Shown: piece by piece, positions 10,146 through 22,136 of the stretch
Layout: each line of letters starts with the position of its first letter
Numbering within the stretch: the first letter of the stretch is position 1
Source: Eretmocerus hayati
Taxonomy: Eukaryota > Arthropoda > Insecta > Hymenoptera > Aphelinidae
DNA length: 64,000 bases
Assembly: GCA_029851415.1 (NCBI GenBank)
Contig: CM056743.1
Location: forward strand, 63,766,186 to 63,830,185
Direction of reading: 5' to 3'
Program-made: the position numbers and the translations under genes
The notes under the pieces: model-generated
Database searches by the model: none
Told to the model about the DNA's origin: nothing
Seen by the model: the letters and a program-made list of their open reading frames with translations, nothing else

Positions 10146-11769
10146 CACTGTCTATCAGATTCGAATAGTTGTCTATTTCAGTATAATTGCATCGTTGGAT
10201 ATAAATAATTATTTCGAAAATGGTGTATTGACTGAGTCAAACGAGATGGGCGATGAGGGTATACATGTTATTTATCGCTGAAGAGAGAAATATCCTTCGT
10301 GATTAGTTTTTTATCTATGTACAAATCATAAGTGGGATAGGATTCATACGGCGAATAATGGTAGATTTTGCAATACTCTTCCAACAAATTGAATCAATTA
10401 AGCGAAATTTCCAGATACTTACTGGAGATTCAGGAACCTCACTGTGCGCAACATTACACCAACTCAATCGTTCTTAATCAAAGTTACTAGGTTACATCAA
10501 GGAAATTATTTTTTCCGAATCCACTGTATCATGAAATCTCAACGTTACATTCTTGAACTACAGAAGCATTTCAGGGGCTCATACCATATCAGAGACTCTT
10601 CCAAGCCGGACGAGCGTTAGCAAGGTAGGCAATAACGCCAGTCCTCATGAATTTCGCGAGTGAATTTTGCAAATGGCCGCTTGGAATTTCATCGCGGTAC
10701 ACACATACATCGTTGTATGTGTGAGTGAGCAATATTCCCGCGGGTGTGCTGATCGCGTGATCATCGTTTCGGTTGGCTCTTTGATTTGAGTTCAACGTGA
10801 AAGACGATGCGTGTAGACCTTTATATTTTTATCGATCGCGCTCAAATCAGCTGTGATAATGTAAGCCCCTTTCACGCTCGTGCTGTGATTTAATATACGA
10901 CAGCCCGTATCAAGCTCGAGAGCGCGGTTAATATACCTGCATGCGGGCAGAGTACCAAATCGGAAAAAATTTTGCATCCGAAAATGCGTCGACGCGAGTG
11001 CGTGGAATGCTATAGTATGTTAGTATGAGTGTATATAGGTATGTACCGACTACAGGGCATGAAAGTCTCCGTCTGCGACGCATAGTACAGCGTCCTTGGG
11101 ACCTTGATTCCAACGCGATCAAGATGAAAATAATACTCTCATCCTTTACATGCATTCGCTGAATTGCAGCGCCTTTCCCGTGTGGGAGAACCGGAAAATC
11201 CTTCGGAAAATTCTCGAGTCAAAGTAGAGTTTTTCGATTGAATTTTGAAAAATCGAGGGAAAATTATCGATTAATGTCACGAATCGCCAAGCCATGCTGC
11301 GCATTCGCATTAGTATCGCGGGTTAGCGATAATTCTGCGAAATTGAGACGGAACGGAGTTGAATCTCGCGTTCGAATATAAGATGCAATTTTTTTTAATA
11401 ACCGCAGGATGCAAAAATCTGAAATTTTGTGGTAATTTGCAAAAGTAATTTACTATTAGGTATGACCAGCATGCAGAGTCTTGTGTGTTGGATTGTGGAT
11501 TGTTGCGCATCCTATACTCGCATTTGAATTTTTCAGAATTCAATTAGGGTTTTCAGGAAAAATTGTACCAGGCAATGCGCATTGCGCTCTTTGATTTTCT
11601 CTTATATGAAAATTCTTGAATGAAGTTTACGTCGTCTGCTAGTGCACAGATTATCTTATAAGTTAGCTAGGTCGCGTCGCAACTCCGAACGAAATTCCTT
11701 TTCACATATTTTGCGATAATTTGAGTAAATGACGCACATTTTAGCCAAAATGAAATAGATGTATGCTCT

Positions 11770-12288
11770 TGGTGATGCGCATTATAAAAAAAATGCATAA
11801 AAGCAAATTAGCTTGAATGGAGGAAAGTCGGGGTGAAAACTTTGGAATAAACACTCGCGAGTTTAGCAAAAAATAAGGTTCTCTTTATTTAGAGTGACCT
11901 AGGCTAAACTAAACTAACTAATTCCATTACTAAATAAAATTACTCAAAAGTTGGGGTCCGTCCGAGCCGCGAGAAATATTTGCGATGCCGCAGAAGGCGG
12001 GAACATCGCACAAAAACAAGCTAGACTTGCGGTCTTTCTACTGCGCTATCGTGTGCTGAACTGAAAATCATCGGCTCGCGGGCCAGCCGAAAAGCCGCGA
12101 ACTTGAGCAAGTGCGGGTATTGCTAAAGGTAGGGACATCACGCGATGTCACATAGATGTACATATGTAAATTCACGGGCATTGAACTGCTCAACGGCTAC
12201 TGAAAGTTCAAACTAAAAACCGTTCAAAAAGAAGATATATGACTCTTGAAATTAAGAGAATCTATGAAAATTATGACTTGCGCAACCA
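11770..12288 (-). repeat. BEL-2 3' LTR
   Basis: A 519-bp copy of the repeat at 18932-19451. In element orientation it begins TGGTTGCGCAAG and ends GCGCATCACCA. The G-rich polypurine tract lies just upstream. Confidence 0.95.
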
Positions 12289-12301
12289 TACCGCCCGCCA
12301 T
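12289..12301 (-). promoter_or_regulatory. BEL-2 polypurine tract
   Basis: Element-strand GGCGGGCGGTA abuts the 3' LTR. It is G-rich and in the right place to prime plus-strand synthesis, although it is interrupted by pyrimidines. Confidence 0.5.
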
Positions 12302-12715
12302 CGCGCGAGGTTACAACATTGCGCGATTAAAATCAGGTACGTGCAGCTATATAATGAAAATGGACGAGACCCAAAAAAAAGAAAATCCACAAAAATGAAG
12401 AATAGTACATGAACTTAGTTTTCCATCGCAAAAAAATATTGAAAGCTGGGAATTTCTACAAGTGTGATTAATCAAAGTATATCAGAAAACATCTCGAATT
12501 TCAAATCACTATTGACACATCTTCCTTCGAGAAGAGGAAAGAAATGAAACAACTACTCACAAAATTCATAAACTTGAGCAACGAAAGAAAACCAATAGTA
12601 AAAGTTATCACAAAAAAAATTTGAAAACGAACCAAATGATGGAAAACTTCCTAATCCCTGCTCTAAGCCCTGAGCTAATTCAAATTAACAAAATGATACA
12701 GTCTTCTTCTGGAAC
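12302..12715 (-). other. BEL-2 3' untranslated region
   Basis: About 410 bp of AT-rich sequence between the end of pol and the polypurine tract. No gene or repeat is seen in it. Confidence 0.6.
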
Positions 12716-14137
12716 TCAACCGCCCGCCGTGAGAATCTGCATTCTTGTCAAGTTGATAGACGTTTTTTCATGAACTGGCAGAAGAATCAATTTGTTGACA
12801 GGCCGAACAAACTCGGACGTGGCTGTACGCAGGGTAGCTACTCTGGTCAAGCTGTCCTTGCCAGGATGTACGGCAATGATCCTTGCCAGAGGCCATTTGT
12901 TCGGCGCCACCAAGTTATCCTTGAACAGGACCAAATCGCCGACCCGAAGTTGATAATTTGGCTTCAACCACTTGGCCCGTTCCTGTAATTGCGAGAGGTA
13001 CTCGCGCCTCCACCTCTGCCAGAAGTGATTCCGCATCAGCTGCAGTATACGCCAACCAGTACATATAGAGTTCTCCTTGTTAATCTCAGTGAATGGCTCA
13101 GGAGGAGCTACTAAAGGAGACCCAATGAGAAAATGGCCAGGTGTGAGAGCAGAAATATCATTGGGCTCAGAACTTGCAGCACTGATAGGCCTTGAATTTA
13201 AACAAGATTCGATCTGATACAAAACCGTAGAAAATTGCTCATAGGTCAACTCAGATTCTCCGATGACTCTGTACAGATGCCTCTTCATGGATTTCACATT
13301 TGACTCCCACAGTCCTCCAAAGTTGGGTGCTCTTGGTGGAATGAAATGCCATTCGACTCCATCGCGAGCAACTGAGGCAGCAACTTCCTGGCCCAAGGCA
13401 GACGTTTCATTGAACAGACGATGTCGTTCTGCTTCACCACCTTTGTATGTCGTGGCATTGTCGGAGTACATGACTTCACACATGCCTTGCCTTGCAGCAA
13501 ACCGTCGAAGTGCAGCCAAGAAGGCGGCGGTCGTCAAATCTGAAACAAGTTCCAAATGGATCGCTTTGACTACCAAACAGACGAATATAGCCACATAACC
13601 CTTAAAGGACTTTATTCCTCTTCCTTGAGAAGCCTTGATCCAGAAATGTCCTGCAAAATCCACACCACAGTGAGCAAAAGGCCTGGCAGGTCGAGTACGA
13701 ATCGCTGGAAGTGGACCCATTTGTTGTTCCATGGTGATTGCATTATGCCGAGTACAGATAGTGCATTCTCTCACGATCCGTCCGATGGTACTGCTCGCCT
13801 GAATAATGCAAAATTTCTGGAACAGATAACTATGAACAATACGATATCCCCCATGCAAAGTACACGCATGAGCTTTCCTAATGAGCAAAACTGTTACATG
13901 ATGATTCTTTGGTAGAATAATAGGATGTTTTTCAGATTCAGTCAGAAAAGAGTTCTGAAGTCTACCACCAACACGAATGAGACCATTCGTATCGATAAAT
14001 GGCAGTAGTTTCAGAAGGGAACTCTGAGAAGAAACGTTACCCTTCGAACACAGATCTCGATAGTCCTTTGGGAATGCGTCCTTCTGCACCAGTTGATATA
14101 ATGTGTGAGATCCCAAATTGAGCTCTGAGGCAGAAAT
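12716..14137 (-). pseudogene. BEL-2 pol, integrase and DUF5641-like tail
   Basis: The 466-residue frame holds VGGRLQNS..KHPIILP, an HHCC zinc finger (HACTLHGG...CTICTRH) and the DDE core: D in HCGVDFAGHF, D in MYSDNATTYKG, E in FGGLWESNVK. All three catalytic residues are present. The C-terminal part (SICTGWRILQLMRNHFWQRW, LRVGDLVLFKDN, WPLARIIAVHPG) is the domain that normally follows integrase in Pao elements. The product would insert element cDNA in the nucleus. It is in frame with the RT segment upstream, separated by one TAA at 14138-14140, so it is complete but not linked to the rest of pol. Confidence 0.9.
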
Positions 14138-15811
14138 TTATCCATGACGACGATCCTCGAGGACCAACTTGGAATTGAGTCTCCATCTGTGAATGTATGC
14201 TAGAATCGCTGACATCTTATCAACAGAAGAGAACTTCCGCAGCCAATCTGAAACAGTTGAATCTGATTGAATCAGCCAGATGTTTACCCGTTGACGCGAT
14301 TCCAACTGCGTCTCTAAGTCCTCTGGGTTAGTGGGCCAATCGTTTTTCAGTGAAGTCAGCCATTTGGGACCCCTCCACCACAACTCGGAATCTTTCAGCT
14401 GCTGGACTGTGCAGCCTCTGGTTGCAAGATCCGATGAATTGTCCTGTGATCGAACGTGATGCCAGCTAGCCTGAGGAAGATTGCAAGTTATTTCACTGAC
14501 ACGATTTGCTACGTAAGGCTTCCATTTGGAAGGATGAGCCCTTAGCCAAGCGAGAACAACTTTAGAATCGCTCCAACAGTGAATTTCTTCTGGCTGTGAC
14601 TCTAATTGGGGAAGAATACCTACAATCAAACGTGTTAGCAAAACAGCACCACTCAGCTCTAATTTTGGCAAGCTTACAACCTTCAAGGGAGCGACCTTGG
14701 ACTTGGCGATGAGAATCTGCGATGATCCACTCTCTCCTGGAATGACGACGTACATAGCAGCTGCATAGGCTCGCTCAGATGCGTCACAGAAGCCATGGAG
14801 ATGCCACGATGTTGCCTTTGTAGTGCCCAGCCATCGATTGATCTTCAATTCTCCAAGTTCCATGAGTTGAGACCTGTACTGCAACCAGGACTCTTTGAAG
14901 TGACCCGAAATCCTTGCATCCCAATCGAAGCCCTGTAACCACAAGCACTGCAACAACATTTTCGCCCGGATCACCACAGGTGCCAGCCAACCCACTGGGT
15001 CAAAAAGTGTCGCCACCTGTGGAAGTATAGATCTTTTTGTGATATTTGGAGGAGAGGGAGGCAACTGGACCTTGAAACAAAACATATCTTCGTTAGGCAA
15101 CCATTTCAGGCCTAAAGTGGAAACCGTCTCCTTGTCATTCAGCTTCCTAGTCTGAACTGAATCAGTGGTACCTGTCAACAAAGAATGATTTGCTGCCCAT
15201 TTATCCACAGACATACCTGCTGATTTTAGAATACCAACAGTCTGTTTCTTCGCCTCCTCAGCTTCCTCAATGATGTCTCCCCCCCTCAAAAAATCTTCCA
15301 CATATCGATTTTTTTGAACGACTTTGGACCCAATCGGGAATACCTCTTGTTCCTTCTTTGCTAGGTCAAGTAGCGTAGCATTGGCATCGAATGGCGCTGA
15401 CGCTGTTCCATACGTTATGGTGAGAAGTCGGTAGGCCTGCAAGCGTTCCTCAGACGAAAATCTCCACAGGATACGCTGCCAGTTGACATCCTTCCGATCC
15501 ACCAAGATTTGTCGAAACATCTTGACTATGTCGAAGGTGAACACGTACCGAAAGAAAGCCCAGCGAACAATGATCGCCACTAAGTCCTCCTGAAGTTTGG
15601 GACCTGCGTGTAGCACAGAATTGAGAGAATTACCATCAGCATCCTTTTGTGAACCATTAAACACAACTCTGATTTTATTACTCTCTTTTTTGAACACTGG
15701 ATGATGAGTGAAATAATAAGTTTGGTTGGAGGTTACCTCATGATCAGGAACTACCTCCATGTGACCCAAGTCGAGATACTCTTGCATGAAGTTGGAGTAA
15801 GCCACTGCAAG
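14138..15811 (-). pseudogene. BEL-2 pol, reverse transcriptase and RNase H
   Basis: Read from the minus strand: FMQEYLDLGHMEVVP, RVVFNGSQKDADGNSLN, FTFDIVKMFRQI (first catalytic Asp), YGTASAPFDANATL, then NRYVEDFLRGG, the YV[D/E]D box typical of Pao RTs, then QVATLFDPVGWLAPVVIRAK. RNase H follows with HGFCDASERAYAAAMY, LPKLELSGAVLL, CWSDSKVVLAWL and VRSQDNSSDLATRG. All catalytic motifs appear present. The frame continues from gag-protease through a TAA at 15812-15814 and ends at the TAA at 14138-14140. The upstream stop is consistent with a C-to-T change. Loss of translation past the stops, not domain damage, is what silences it. Confidence 0.9.
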
Positions 15812-17605
15812 TTACGGCTGACGAGCGGACCTTCGTTCCAGTCGGGTCATACAAGCTGCGGCAATTTCCTCCGTTCCCCGGAATGCAGGTGGCTTGGAGA
15901 AGGGTAGTTCCACGACGTACCGTCCCTGAGCGTTGCGATAGCATGTTCGCTTAAAATGATCGAGACATTCTTGATCTTGTGGAGGCAACTGAGGAATTTT
16001 GGGAATTTCTTCAGTTTCCCAGAATCTTGCCACAGCATCCGACAGTTCATTGTCCACGGATATGTGGTGCATTGTGACAACACCATCTGTAAGGTCATCA
16101 GACTCCGTGTTGCCAATCAAAACCCATCCGAAGACCGTCTTTTGAGCAATTGGAGCCGTGAGGGGATCCTTGGCTTTGCGCACACCAGGGAGGACAGCAG
16201 CTCCGAAGACAGCAGAATTCAGAATGACGTCGACTCTGCTTGGAACGCCATAGTGTGGGTCAGCTAGATCGAGGCCCTCCAAGTGACTCCAATCCCCATT
16301 GGACTCAACAGGTTTGCGAGGCAACAGACTGGAAACCTTCTTGAGAACTAGTGCTGAAAAATTCAAAGTGAAATTAGGATCTCGCGATGATTTCAAACAG
16401 AGCGATACCTTGATCTGAGATACAGCATTTGGTGTGCCTCCAGTGCCATTAATGACAACCCGAATGGAGTCACGCTTCAATGACAAAGATTGAGCAACAT
16501 ACTCAGATACCACACATTGCTCTGCACAAGAATCTAGCAATGCACGCGCCGTTATGGACAAGCCATCTTCCGACTGGAGAATCACAACGGCAGTAGCCAG
16601 AAGTTGCCTGTCGCTGCAAAACGTCGAAAAATTGTCTGTTGTCTCCGTTGACGTCAGATGCGTGCTCGCTTCGCCAGAAGCAGTTGATGAAGGCTGCCCT
16701 CCGGACTTTGAGCCTTGATTTTCCTGATGAATCTTGGTATGGTGCTTTTCACCACAAACGAAGCACCGGAACTTGGATTTGCAGGCATCAACCTTGTGAC
16801 GAGTGCTGAGGCAATTGAGGCACAAACCCTTCGACACAGCCACCTGTTTGCGCTTGACCTGAGGAAGAAAAGAAAATTCCTCGCATTTACTAATGTAATG
16901 GGCTCCCTGACAAATGACGCAAGGATCAGTTTCCTTTTCTGGTTTTTGAGACGTAGCATGCATCGATACTTGTTTCGGTTTGGATTGACCATGCGATTTC
17001 TTAGAATGTTTCGCCGACGATTTTTCCGTGCAATCGGATGACGATCCGGCGGCAAAATCGACCTCTACAACGTCCAAAGTCTCGATTCTGTCTTCCAAAA
17101 ATTTTTCGAAAACAGCAAATGTTGGAAACTCGCCATCTTCAATTTTCTCCAGCACTTTTGCCCAATCCAAGCGAGTCGCAGGTGCTAATTTCGATTCGAT
17201 GCATTGAATGAAAACCATATCCCAATGTTCGACAGGAAGCTCAAGTGAAGTGAATACGTTACGACTCTCATTAGCAGTATTCAGAAGTTCACTCAAATGT
17301 TCACCCGATTCACTTGATGCGCTAGGAAGACGCAGAATCGTGTTGAAATGAGTTGAGAATCTCAAATACCGATTGTCATAACGATTACACAATGCTTTCC
17401 AAGCCGACGCAAAACTGCCCTCCACCGTGCCAAAACCCTTCAACTTGCTAGCGGCAGCCCCCTCCAAACAGTTGGATAAATGTTGAAATTTGACCACGTC
17501 TTTCATGTTGACATCTCTCAGAACGAGTGCTGAGAATTTACTTTTGAAACTTTGCCAGTCCCTTTGTTTTCCGTCAAATTTTGGAAGTTTCACTTTTTCC
17601 AAATA
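15812..17605 (-). pseudogene. BEL-2 gag and protease
   Basis: Gag opens LEKVKLPKFDGKQRDWQSFK, followed by a capsid-like region and three cysteine/histidine knuckles (CVICQGAHYISKCEEF, GLCLNCLSTRHKVDACKS, FRCFVCGEKHHTKIH). A retropepsin-like domain follows, with ALLDSCAEQCVVSEYVA. The usual DSG/DTG active-site triad reads D-S-C here, which may abolish or alter activity. It closes with PIAQKTVFGWVLIGN and runs in frame towards RT. It is interrupted upstream by a TAA at 17606-17608 and downstream by the TAA at 15812-15814. Confidence 0.85.
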
Positions 17606-17986
17606 TTAATTTGAAGGGGTAGGTGTCACGTTATGGATGGGTGGGCGCGCCGCGTCTAACACCTCCCGCTTTTCAGAGATGCGTTCTTGTAGCCAAGATT
17701 TGGTATTCAGATACGCGGACATACCTTCATCATACAGATCGGATTTAAAATATTCTGAATCTTTGAATTCAGACTGATAAGGTCGTATTTTATAATCCCG
17801 ATCCTGAAATTTTATCCAATACGACTCCAAAAGACGATCTCGAATTTCATAATCTGCTAACGTGAAGGCATCAGCAGCCTTTTGTTTTGACGTATTGGTT
17901 CGAAAATTACTGATAAGCTCCAGTTCCCGGCACTGACGTATAATTTCGTTAGTCAGCTCGGCCTTCCATTCTTTAGACATAGCCAT
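17606..17986 (-). pseudogene. BEL-2 N-terminal gag segment
   Basis: A 126-residue frame starting MAMSKEWKAELTNEIIRQ. It is charged and helical, has no zinc knuckle, and is in the same frame as the rest of gag. It is closed by one TAA (17606-17608) three codons before the conserved EKVKLPKFDG block. It is most simply the natural start of gag, split off by a nonsense change. Confidence 0.75.
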
Positions 17987-18907
17987 GATAAAAAGTGCTA
18001 AATTACCAAGTGGCTAAAGGAAACGCGAGGTGAATCTTACTCGAAATCTATTAGATTCAAGAAACTCGCACATTTACAAGTACACGTCTGCTGAGCGCGA
18101 GATATCTAGGCTAAAAACGAGACGCACGCGAAGAAGTTGCTACGTGCTCGAACATGCCGAATAGATTCCGCGAGAAACACAACAGAAACGAAATGTACCC
18201 GTGTATAAACTTACAGCTGAAGATCAGCTGTTGTAATGCGATATACAGTGCGAGCGAACGAGCTAACGCATACATGCATTACGGAGCGCGCGCGGAGGAG
18301 AAACTTGCGAGGAATGCAAATATACATGAAGAGTATATATGAGAGAGAGAGAGAGAGATATTGATATATGATACTCATATACGTCACCGAATGGCTCTCG
18401 AAGCTTGAAAGCTCGGCAGATGAACAGGTGAAGACGAACGAGAGATATGTCTCCCACTGCTGCTCTCTGTCTTCTCTCCCCGCTCCCCTCGGCGGTCTCC
18501 GAGCGGGGCGCCCGTTCCAACTCCCAACTGCTGGATCGTATGATGCGAATAGTGGGGATACCTCGGCGACGATGTCCAAGGCTCCACTACCTCCTGGGTG
18601 CGATCCGTTGAGTCCAGATGGCTGAAAATGATCGCAGCCTCGATGATGCCCTTGCGCACGATTGTCCTCTTGACATGGTGCACCAGGTGATGGCTGAGTC
18701 CTCAACAGATTTTTGAGAACTCGATCGCAGGAGGGCGAGAAGAAAAGTCACTCACACACAACACTCTACAGTGCACTCGCGCTATGGATCGTCGACTCGA
18801 TCACGATCGCGAGACGGATCCGAATTGCACCAAAATTTTGGCGCGCATGGAATTCACGAGTGAATTCAACCTCGACTTCCTCGACCGGATGATCCTAGGC
18901 ACAGATC
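17987..18907 (-). other. BEL-2 untranslated leader
   Basis: About 0.9 kb between the primer site and gag. It holds a short (GA)n tract near 18342-18358. Frames in it (for example 18705-18211) have no similarity I recognise. Confidence 0.6.
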
Positions 18908-18924
18908 ATCCGGCTCGAAGGACC
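18908..18924 (-). promoter_or_regulatory. BEL-2 primer-binding site, tRNA-Tyr
   Basis: TCCGGCTCGAAGGACCA on the + strand is exactly the 3' end of an animal tRNA-Tyr (the 3' half-acceptor TCGAAGGA plus CCA). It lies seven bases from the 5' LTR. Confidence 0.85.
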
Positions 18925-18931
18925 AGAAAAA

Positions 18932-19451
18932 ATGGTGATGCGCATTATAAAAAAAATGCATAAAAGCAAATTAGCTTGAATGGAGGGATGTCGGGGTGAA
19001 AACTTTGGAATAAACACTCGCGAGTTTAGCAAAAAATGAGGTTCTCTTTATTTAGAGTAACCTAGGCTAAACTAAACTAACTTATTCCATTACTAAATGA
19101 AATTACTCAAAAATTGGGGTCCGTCCGAGCCGCGAGAAATATTTGCGATGCCGCAGAAGGCGGGAACATCGCACAAAAACAAGCTAGACTTGCGGTCTTT
19201 CTACTGCGCTATCGTGCGCTGATCTGAAAATCATCGGCTCGCGGGCCAGCCGAAAAGCCGCGAACTTGAGCAAGTGCGGGTATTGCTAAAGGTAGGGACA
19301 TCACGCGATGTCACATAGATGTACACATGTAAATTTAGGGGCATTGAACTGCTCAACGGCTACTGAAAGTTCAAACTAAAAACCGTTCAAAAAGAAAATA
19401 TATGACTCTTGAAATTAAGAAAATCTATGAAAATTATGACTTGCGCATCCA
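18932..19451 (-). repeat. BEL-2 5' LTR
   Basis: A 520-bp copy of 11770-12288, in element orientation beginning TGGATGCGCAAG and ending GCGCATCACCA. It is followed on the + strand by the second GCTCT. Confidence 0.95.
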
Positions 19452-19456
19452 GCTCT

Positions 19457-20198
19457 CTCAGATCATTTTTGAGTAGATTTCGCCGAATTTTTCTAGTAAT
19501 TCTGAATTCCCGAAATGTCTCAGAAATGTTTATGGATTCATCTCTTGAATTTCTTAAGATCGAAATTTGAATTTCGAACAAACGAAACGCGGAACTGAGA
19601 GCGGTGCTTGTATGCATATCCAAATTGTATATTGAATGGAAACTTCTTTGCTATGTGACAGCACTCTCATAAAATTTTGGCCGAAGTGAGCAGATGCATT
19701 TTGCTGCTCCGCTTTAGTGAATATTAGTGAGGAATTGATTCATTTACTTTGTAAAATGGTGACCTACGCAGACTTTTCACAAGATTTTGAGTCACTAATT
19801 CAAGATTGGCTCGGCACGGAAAGGCGAGCGGACTTACTACCTATCTTAGAAGATCTTGAATTGAAACAATCTGGCACATATTTTGAAAAACTCGATAGAC
19901 TTGCCTCTAGATTACGCGGCGAGCACAGGGAGGGTGATTTTGAGCGGATCGATGAAGGGATCGGAGAAACTAAACTGAAGACTCGGCGAGAAGTGAAGCT
20001 CGAGACAATTTCGGCTGAAATTTGAGTCATTGAAGGACACCGCCAAATCATCGTATCCCGTGCGCACACGCCACATGAAGAAACGGATACATCTATATTG
20101 GGTATTCCGGTGGCAAAAAGCTCAGCCAAGTCGTCCCTGAAATGCAAACGACTGATGACGCTTTCAGTAGAAATTAGGGGGTAAATACAAGCGGCGCC
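19457..20198 (+). pseudogene. Gypsy leader end and first gag-region frame
   Basis: After BEL-2 the gypsy leader resumes. A 102-residue frame (19717-20025) carries MVTYADFSQDFESLIQDWLG and LDRLASRLRGEHREGDFERI. It is acidic and helical and sits where gag should begin, but I do not recognise the family. It ends at a TGA at 20023-20025, and no clear continuation is seen before 20199. Confidence 0.45.
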
Positions 20199-22136
20199 GT
20201 GGGCACCGGTCGTGGTACAGGGTCTACGTTCAGGGTTCCACCGGTCACCTTGCAAAATGTAGCGCTACCGCAAATATCTGTACCTCAAACGTCATCTACT
20301 CATACTGTAACAACAACAGCTGATCTATCAACATCTACGTGGAATACCATGCCTTCGCACTCGTCATCCGGAATTTCGCTGTTGACCCAAGAACAAATAG
20401 ATGGAGGGATCGTACCATCAAAAGTAACAGTTTGTGGGCAATACCAAATAACAATAGGTGATGACACCACGACCACAACGACTGCCACTGCAACTCAAGC
20501 CGATTCGCTTCTATATAACAACTCTGCAGGTTCAAAGGGCAGTTGTGCAAGATAGTGCTGGTAAGCAGTACCGAGTACCACGTGACTTGTTGGTACAAGT
20601 CGAAAGGGCCTTAGACGAGGTGACTCAAGCCCAAGCAACCCAAGTCACGCAGTCACAAATCTTCACGCCTGGTTCTCTACAATCTTCGACACATCAAGGT
20701 ACTTCTAGAGCAACTTTCGGTGATTACCACAATATCTATAACGATAATAATTACAATGTGAGCGATTTTACGACTGCAGTATCGCAATGCTTTTCAAACC
20801 CACTAAGTTTTGGAAGATCCGCGCTGAATGCGCACGCGCCTAGCTTTATACCTTCTTTTGGAAGAATACCTGGGAGTGGACCAATGAGCTCAACAGCACA
20901 AATTCCCAACAACTTTGCTCAAGATTTTGGAGGCATGAGCTCCCCAAACAACAATATTTTTCGGAATGACCCTGTGGTTGCAAATACTGCGCCCGGGGGG
21001 AAGGTGCCATCAGAGACCATCTCGGCATCCAAATCACAGAGACCTGCTAATCCAAATTATAATAAGCAGGATGTCGGAAAAATTGTTCGAGCTTGCAAAA
21101 TAAATTTCACAGACGGGGAGAAATTAATCAGTATTGAAGAATTCATCCAACGAGTAGGAGAATGCCGTGCTTTGGCACACTTCGATGATGAAGATTTACT
21201 TAACGGTATGACCGAGCTTATGACTGGCGCAGCGCTAATTTGGTGTCGCCAAGCTCAGAAAAAATGGACCACTTGGGACGATTTTTGCGCGAGTGCTCGT
21301 CTTACGTACGGCGTAGACGTAACTTTCAACACAAATTAGTGGTGGAAGTGCAGACGCGTACCCAAGGAAAAGAAGAACCTGTGAGGGATCATATATTCAG
21401 CCTGCTTACAATTTTGGGCAGATTTGATAGACCTTGGGGAGAAGAAGAACAATTAGATCTTTTCTACAGGAATATGATCCCCGAACTGAGAAAACTGGTG
21501 CGTAGGTAAGAAGTGTCGGACATTGATTCTCTTCTCGAACTTGCGAGAGAGGCGGAAGCTCTTTTGTGGTCCGAGAAGAACTATAAACCACTGCTACCAC
21601 CAGAAATGGCTCTGCTCCCAGACATAGCGTGTCGCAGCGCAAAAGCAGACACCAAACAAAATAAATCTAATCTCGCGGCGTTGGGCAACACTCCGCCCAG
21701 CGAACTGACTACTGTTTTGAACAGACTCGTGGGAGCTACGTCTGAATCGACCACAGCTTCACAGGCTCCGGCTGCTGCTACGCCAACGCCTAAGCGCGAG
21801 TCAATCATCGATGAAGCGGTTGCAAGCGCACCAAAGAATGCAAATCGAAATTCTGGAGCAGCTTCCAAGCCAAGCGCGCCGAATTTTACTGCGAACAACT
21901 CACCCGAGAAACCTGCTGCCGATCAAGAGGCGAAGAAAAACTGGAGAAGAGGCAAGAAGAAGAACAAGGATGCTGCCCAGGAGGGCGAAGGGAAAACTGA
22001 CAGAGTTGTCAACAAACAAAACGCCAACAAAGAACCAGGCCCCAAAGAAAATATGCAGTGCTATGGCTGCGGGTGGCCAGGTCATATCAGACCCACTTTT
22101 CCTGAGTGTTCGGGAAAAGTGGAGGGGGACAAGTAG
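20199..22136 (+). pseudogene. Gypsy gag, frameshifted
   Basis: Four consecutive frames belong together: 20199-20555 (Thr/Ser-rich), 20458-21339, 21240-21509 and 21513-22136. The capsid portion reads ACKINFTDGEKLISIEEFI, GAALIWCRQAQKKWTTWDDF and then, in the next frame, QTRTQGKEEPVRDHIFSLL and LFYRNMIPELRKLV. This is the pattern of Ty3/gypsy capsid helices. A basic linker and a single knuckle, CYGCGWPGHIRPTFPEC, follow near 22060-22110; the spacing after His is longer than the usual CX2CX4HX4C. Frameshifts near 20500 and 21330 and a stop at 21507-21509 break it. Confidence 0.75.

Larger units (their letters stand above)
9359..11764 (+). other. Gypsy untranslated leader, first part
   Basis: About 2.4 kb between the primer site and the BEL-2 insertion. 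No coding sequence is recognised. It holds a G-rich minisatellite and a CAGTGAAA minisatellite (listed separately) and otherwise unique AT-rich sequence. The leader resumes at 19457 on the far side of BEL-2. A leader this long is unusual and some of it could be a further old insertion. Confidence 0.5.
11770..19451 (-). mobile_element. BEL-2, complete BEL/Pao retrotransposon
   Basis: A 7.7 kb element on the minus strand, with LTRs at 11770-12288 and 18932-19451, a tRNA-Tyr primer site, a G-rich polypurine tract and a 5-bp duplication GCTCT at 11765-11769 and 19452-19456. Five bp is the usual BEL duplication length. The LTRs (element strand) start TGG and end CCA and differ at about fifteen positions by eye, so it is moderately young. 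Gag and pol form one reading frame, broken only by three stop codons. It is inserted in the gypsy leader. Confidence 0.95.

Noticed and set aside
18822..18840. GCACCAAAATTTTGG as an alternative primer site for BEL-2
   Set aside because: The tRNA-Tyr match at 18908-18924 is exact and seven bases from the LTR; this sequence is about 90 bases away.
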